Positions 61,335 through 64,000 of a DNA stretch of 64,000 bases are shown piece by piece; position 1 is the first letter of the stretch, and each line of letters starts with the position of its first letter. Made by a program: the position numbers and the translations under genes. The stretch is from Paulownia fortunei (Eukaryota; Streptophyta; Magnoliopsida; Lamiales; Paulowniaceae): assembly GCA_019321725.1 (NCBI GenBank), contig CM033106.1:18636551-18700550 (forward strand). Direction: 5' to 3'. The notes beneath the pieces are model-generated. The model had not been told where the DNA came from. It did not search any database and worked only from the letters and a program-made list of their open reading frames with translations.

Positions 61335-61796
61335 TGTTAAAATATTAATTTGTAATACAAGCACTTACCAATTAGTGCATGATTATACTGCACTAAGAAT
61401 GGATAGTGCATGATTTTGTTGTACTAAGAAAGAATAGTGCATTATTATGGTACACTAAGAATGACACTTGTAGATTAGCACAATCGGCCAACCACTTTCT
61501 TCTTTTAGTGTATTTTTTTAATTAAATTTTTATTGTATTTTAGGTAATGCTTGAGCCTATAAATAGGTAATGTTGTTTCATATTTAAAAGCAAGCAATCT
61601 GAGGGAAAAATTGAGGAGGTGAGAAAAAAAAACCAAGCAAGGCTATTTGAGAGTACAAAATATAAATTATACCGAGTGTTGTTTGTAATACCAAATAGTG
61701 AACATATTTCTATTAATATTACATTTGTAACATTAGCCTTCCATTTATTTTTATCTCTCTCATTTTTTTTATATATCTACGCCCTTACATCCAACA
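61335..61796 (+). repeat. 3' LTR of nested copia element (462 bp)
   Basis: Starts TGTTAAAATATTAATTTG after a weak purine stretch (AATTAAGAAATGG) and ends TTACATCCAACA. Includes three AGTGCATGATT-like subrepeats (61373-61450) and a TATAAATAGG promoter-like box at ~61558. Confidence 0.75.
61556..61567 (+). promoter_or_regulatory. TATA-like box in copia LTR
   Basis: CCTATAAATAGG in the middle of the 462-bp LTR, the usual place for the U3 promoter. Prediction by motif only. Confidence 0.4.
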
Positions 61797-63325
61797 GTTC
61801 ACAGGCCGGGAAATAGAATTTAGGGAGGCTGATTTTGCAAATATTATGAGGATTTTGTTGGATGAGGAGGCTAATTTGGTGTGTGGAATGCCGTCTTTGA
61901 AGTGTTGCCTGAGGTAGTTTTCGGAATTCATGTTGATAGTGTGGGAGGTCCTGATGGGTTTTCGTCGATGTTTTTCCAATAATGTTGGGATTTTATTTCT
62001 AGTGTGATTTATATGATGCTTGTTCTGATTTATTCCTAAGTATCCCCATTCTTATAAATTTTACATGGACCTCAATTGTTCTAATCCCTAAAACTGAAAA
62101 TCCAAGGTATTAGATTAACTTTCGACCAATTATCCTGTGTAATGTGGTTAAAAAGATTTTTTTAAAACTTTTGTCAAATAAGCTTCCAAAGATTCTTCTA
62201 AAGCTTATTTCTCCATCAAAGTGGCTTTGTAAGTGGTCGCCTAATTGGAGACAACATACTCCTAGCCTAAGAACTTGTACATTATATTGATAACAAGGCT
62301 AAGGAAGAGAATATGGCTATCAAATTGGATATGGTGAAGGCCTATGATAGGGTGGATTGAGGATTTCTTTATATGATGCTTATGAGGTTTGCATTTACAT
62401 CTCATTCCATACAATTGATTCACAATTGCCTTGAAAATAATTAGTTTTCTTGCCTTGGTTAATGGCGCATCTGATGACTTTTTTAAATCCACAAGGGGAC
62501 TTACGCAAAGAGATCCAATATCCCCGACACTATTTATATTGGCCCTAAATATCTTTCTAGTAGCCTGAATTATCTTATTATTAATTATCTGATGTTACAA
62601 TATAGTAATTCGGGGGGATCTTGGTTTCTCATTTGGCGTATGTGATAATCTTCACAAAAGTGAACGCAACTGGTTTGCATAAACTTATGGAGTTCTTGCA
62701 GTCTTATCAAGACATATCCAGATAAAGTATTAACATTCAAAAGAGCTCATTTGTTTGGGGATGTAAGGTTTTAGTTTTGAAGATTCAAGTTATAAAATCG
62801 ATTACTGGATTCTCTTCTAAAAGGTTTCCATTAACCTACTTTACATCCTTTTGATCAAGGGAAGGAAAAAAGCTACATTGTTTGATGATATCATAATTAA
62901 GATTCAAGACCGTATATTTGGATGAGGGAAGAATCATTTATCTCATGGGAGATTGGAGCTTGTTCGAAGTGTAATATGTTCTATGCCTCTTCATATATTT
63001 CAGGTATTGGCGGCACCTAAAGTAGTTATTCAATGAGTGGAGCGCATGTTTGCTAGATTTTTTTGGGGTGCTTATGAAGGTTCATCAAAAACCCATTGGT
63101 GTTCTTGGAATAAGATTTCTCTCCCTTTTGATGAAGGTGGTTTAGGAATTAGAAAGTTGGAGGATGTTATTTATGCTTTCTCAAGTAAATTATGGTGGAA
63201 TGTAAGGATTAATGAGTCCTTATGGGCACGTTTCATACGGATAAAGTACTGCTATTCTAGTCATCCAAGTCAGTCTCCTTGTAAGGCTTATACTCATTTC
63301 TTTGGAAAAGATTATGTAGGGTAAG
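61797..63325 (+). pseudogene. LINE ORF2 reverse transcriptase, decayed, catalytic residues missing
   Basis: Successive RT blocks are recognisable: FRPISL-like region (~62120), IKLDMVKAYDRV (~62320), VNGASDDFFKSTRGL (~62460) followed by RDPISPTLFILA (~62505), then AY directly joined to VIIFTK at 62636-62656 where the YADD catalytic box belongs. A later open stretch 63037-63324 (MFARFFWGAYEGSSKTHW, then LPFDEGGLGIRKL) is the C-terminal RT-associated domain. Several frameshifts and stops. Reverse transcription by this copy is impossible. Confidence 0.82.
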
Positions 63326-64000
63326 GCATGAGGTGGAGCCAAATATCTATTGATGGGTTAGAAGGGGTTCTTTCTCCTTTTGGTATGTCCACTGGATTGG
63401 GACATCTACGCTTGCTGAAATTATAGGTAAGGGGCACTTTGGATCCATGCTCAGTATTTGTGGTTAATAATAAATGGAATGTTGATAAATTACAATCTCA
63501 CTTGCTGGAGTTTCTAGTTAAAGATATTATTGATAATCCTCTTTTGGTTGGCTTTGAGGATTTGCTGGTCTGGAAGCCTACTTCGTTGAGATAATTTACT
63601 ATTAAGTCAGCTTGGAATGTTCATCGCATTTCAAAGCCTCGAAAAGCTTGATGGCAGTAATCTAGAATCCCACCGTCACACCTACAATGTCTATATATTA
63701 TGTGGAGATTACTTAGAGACTGGATACTAGTTGATATGAGATGAGCAACACAGGTTTAAAATGGTTGTCATTGTTGTAAGGCTAGTCAGGAAAGTGTAAG
63801 TCACTTATTTTTGCACTGCATACGTGTTGGCAATATTTAGGAGCTTTTTACTGGAAAATTTAATTTGAGGCTACCTCAAACTGATTCAGTTCAGCTTTTT
63901 CTCCAAGCTTGAGGTATACCGAATCTTCAAGTATTAAAGTCCTATATAAAAGCATCATCCCCCTTCTGATCCTATGGTTTATTTGGACTGGTAGAAATGA
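63326..64000 (+). pseudogene. LINE ORF2 C-terminus with zf-RVT-like domain, partial
   Basis: Contains FTIKSAWNVHRISKP (~63597), a Trp-rich MWRLLRDW (~63700) and a Cys/His cluster with ESVSHLFLHC (~63792), matching the reverse-transcriptase zinc-binding domain of plant LINE-like elements. Cut by the window end. Confidence 0.75.

Larger units (their letters stand above)
59995..61796 (+). mobile_element. 5'-truncated Ty1/copia element nested in the LINE
   Basis: Contains the end of pol and one 3' LTR. There is no 5' LTR, gag or integrase. The left boundary is approximate, because the LINE-copia junction cannot be read directly. The LINE reading resumes directly after the LTR, but several hundred bp of expected LINE ORF2 between endonuclease and RT are missing. 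Confidence 0.75.
57590..64000 (+). mobile_element. L1-type plant LINE, decayed, running off the right edge
   Basis: Plus-strand order: ORF1 with DUF4283-like domain and zinc knuckle, ORF2 endonuclease, reverse transcriptase, zf-RVT-like C-terminus. Interrupted by a copia fragment (about 59995-61796). All parts have stops and frameshifts. The 3' end and poly(A) lie beyond the window. Confidence 0.85.

Noticed and set aside
61558..61567. Promoter of a host gene
   Set aside because: The TATA-like box lies in the middle of a copia LTR, where a U3 promoter is expected; no host gene follows.

Overview
The window looks like a repeat-dense, AT-rich (roughly 70 % A+T by eye) stretch of a flowering-plant nuclear genome, most likely a eudicot. 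The evidence is the mix of plant-specific element types: Ty3/gypsy elements of Del/Tekay and Athila type, a SIRE-like Ty1/copia element with an envelope-like ORF, a plant L1-type LINE, MULE and possible Helitron traces, a tRNA-derived SINE, and one exon of a plant AT74-type phosphoglycerate-mutase-like gene. I found no intact host gene. Almost every coding region carries stops and frameshifts. A 100-N scaffold gap lies at 55513-55612.

Layout. From 1 to 29247 there is a diverged tandem array of about nine copies of a ~1.35-1.55 kb non-coding unit, cut into five blocks by later insertions. These are a degenerate full-length Del/Tekay-like gypsy element (5596-15533, perfect 5-bp target duplication CAACA), two reverse-oriented lone LTRs (16945-19014 and 20793-23890, the second related to the gypsy LTR), and a MULE remnant (26256-28221) with a ~174-bp AT-rich tandem repeat and a decayed mudrA-like N-terminus. 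From 29248 to about 46930, on the minus strand, is a SIRE-like copia element: 3' LTR, envelope-like ORF, pol. Its envelope-like ORF is split by a nested Athila-like element (30880-41771). That Athila-like element carries unexpected cargo between integrase and 3' LTR: an intronless decayed copy of a LOG-type cytokinin-activating enzyme gene and, next to it, a second unidentified decayed ORF of about 212 codons.

From 46900 to 52740 are copia LTR-like remnants in inverted arrangement, a plus-strand copia RT/RNase H fragment, and a second Athila LTR with polypurine tract and internal flank. From 54610 to 55044 is the last exon of an AT74-like gene with a one-base frameshift. From 55700 to 57420 is AT-rich duplicated DNA bounded by two Helitron-like 5' termini that point at that exon. 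A SINE (57425-57546) precedes an L1-type LINE that runs from about 57590 off the right edge; it is interrupted by a 5'-truncated copia element (about 59995-61796) and lacks its reverse-transcriptase catalytic residues.

The coding regions do not form a host pathway. The biology here is nested insertion, decay and gene capture. Many inactivating changes (stops at expected Arg/Gln/Trp codons, Asp-to-Asn at active sites) have the direction expected from decay of methylated cytosine.
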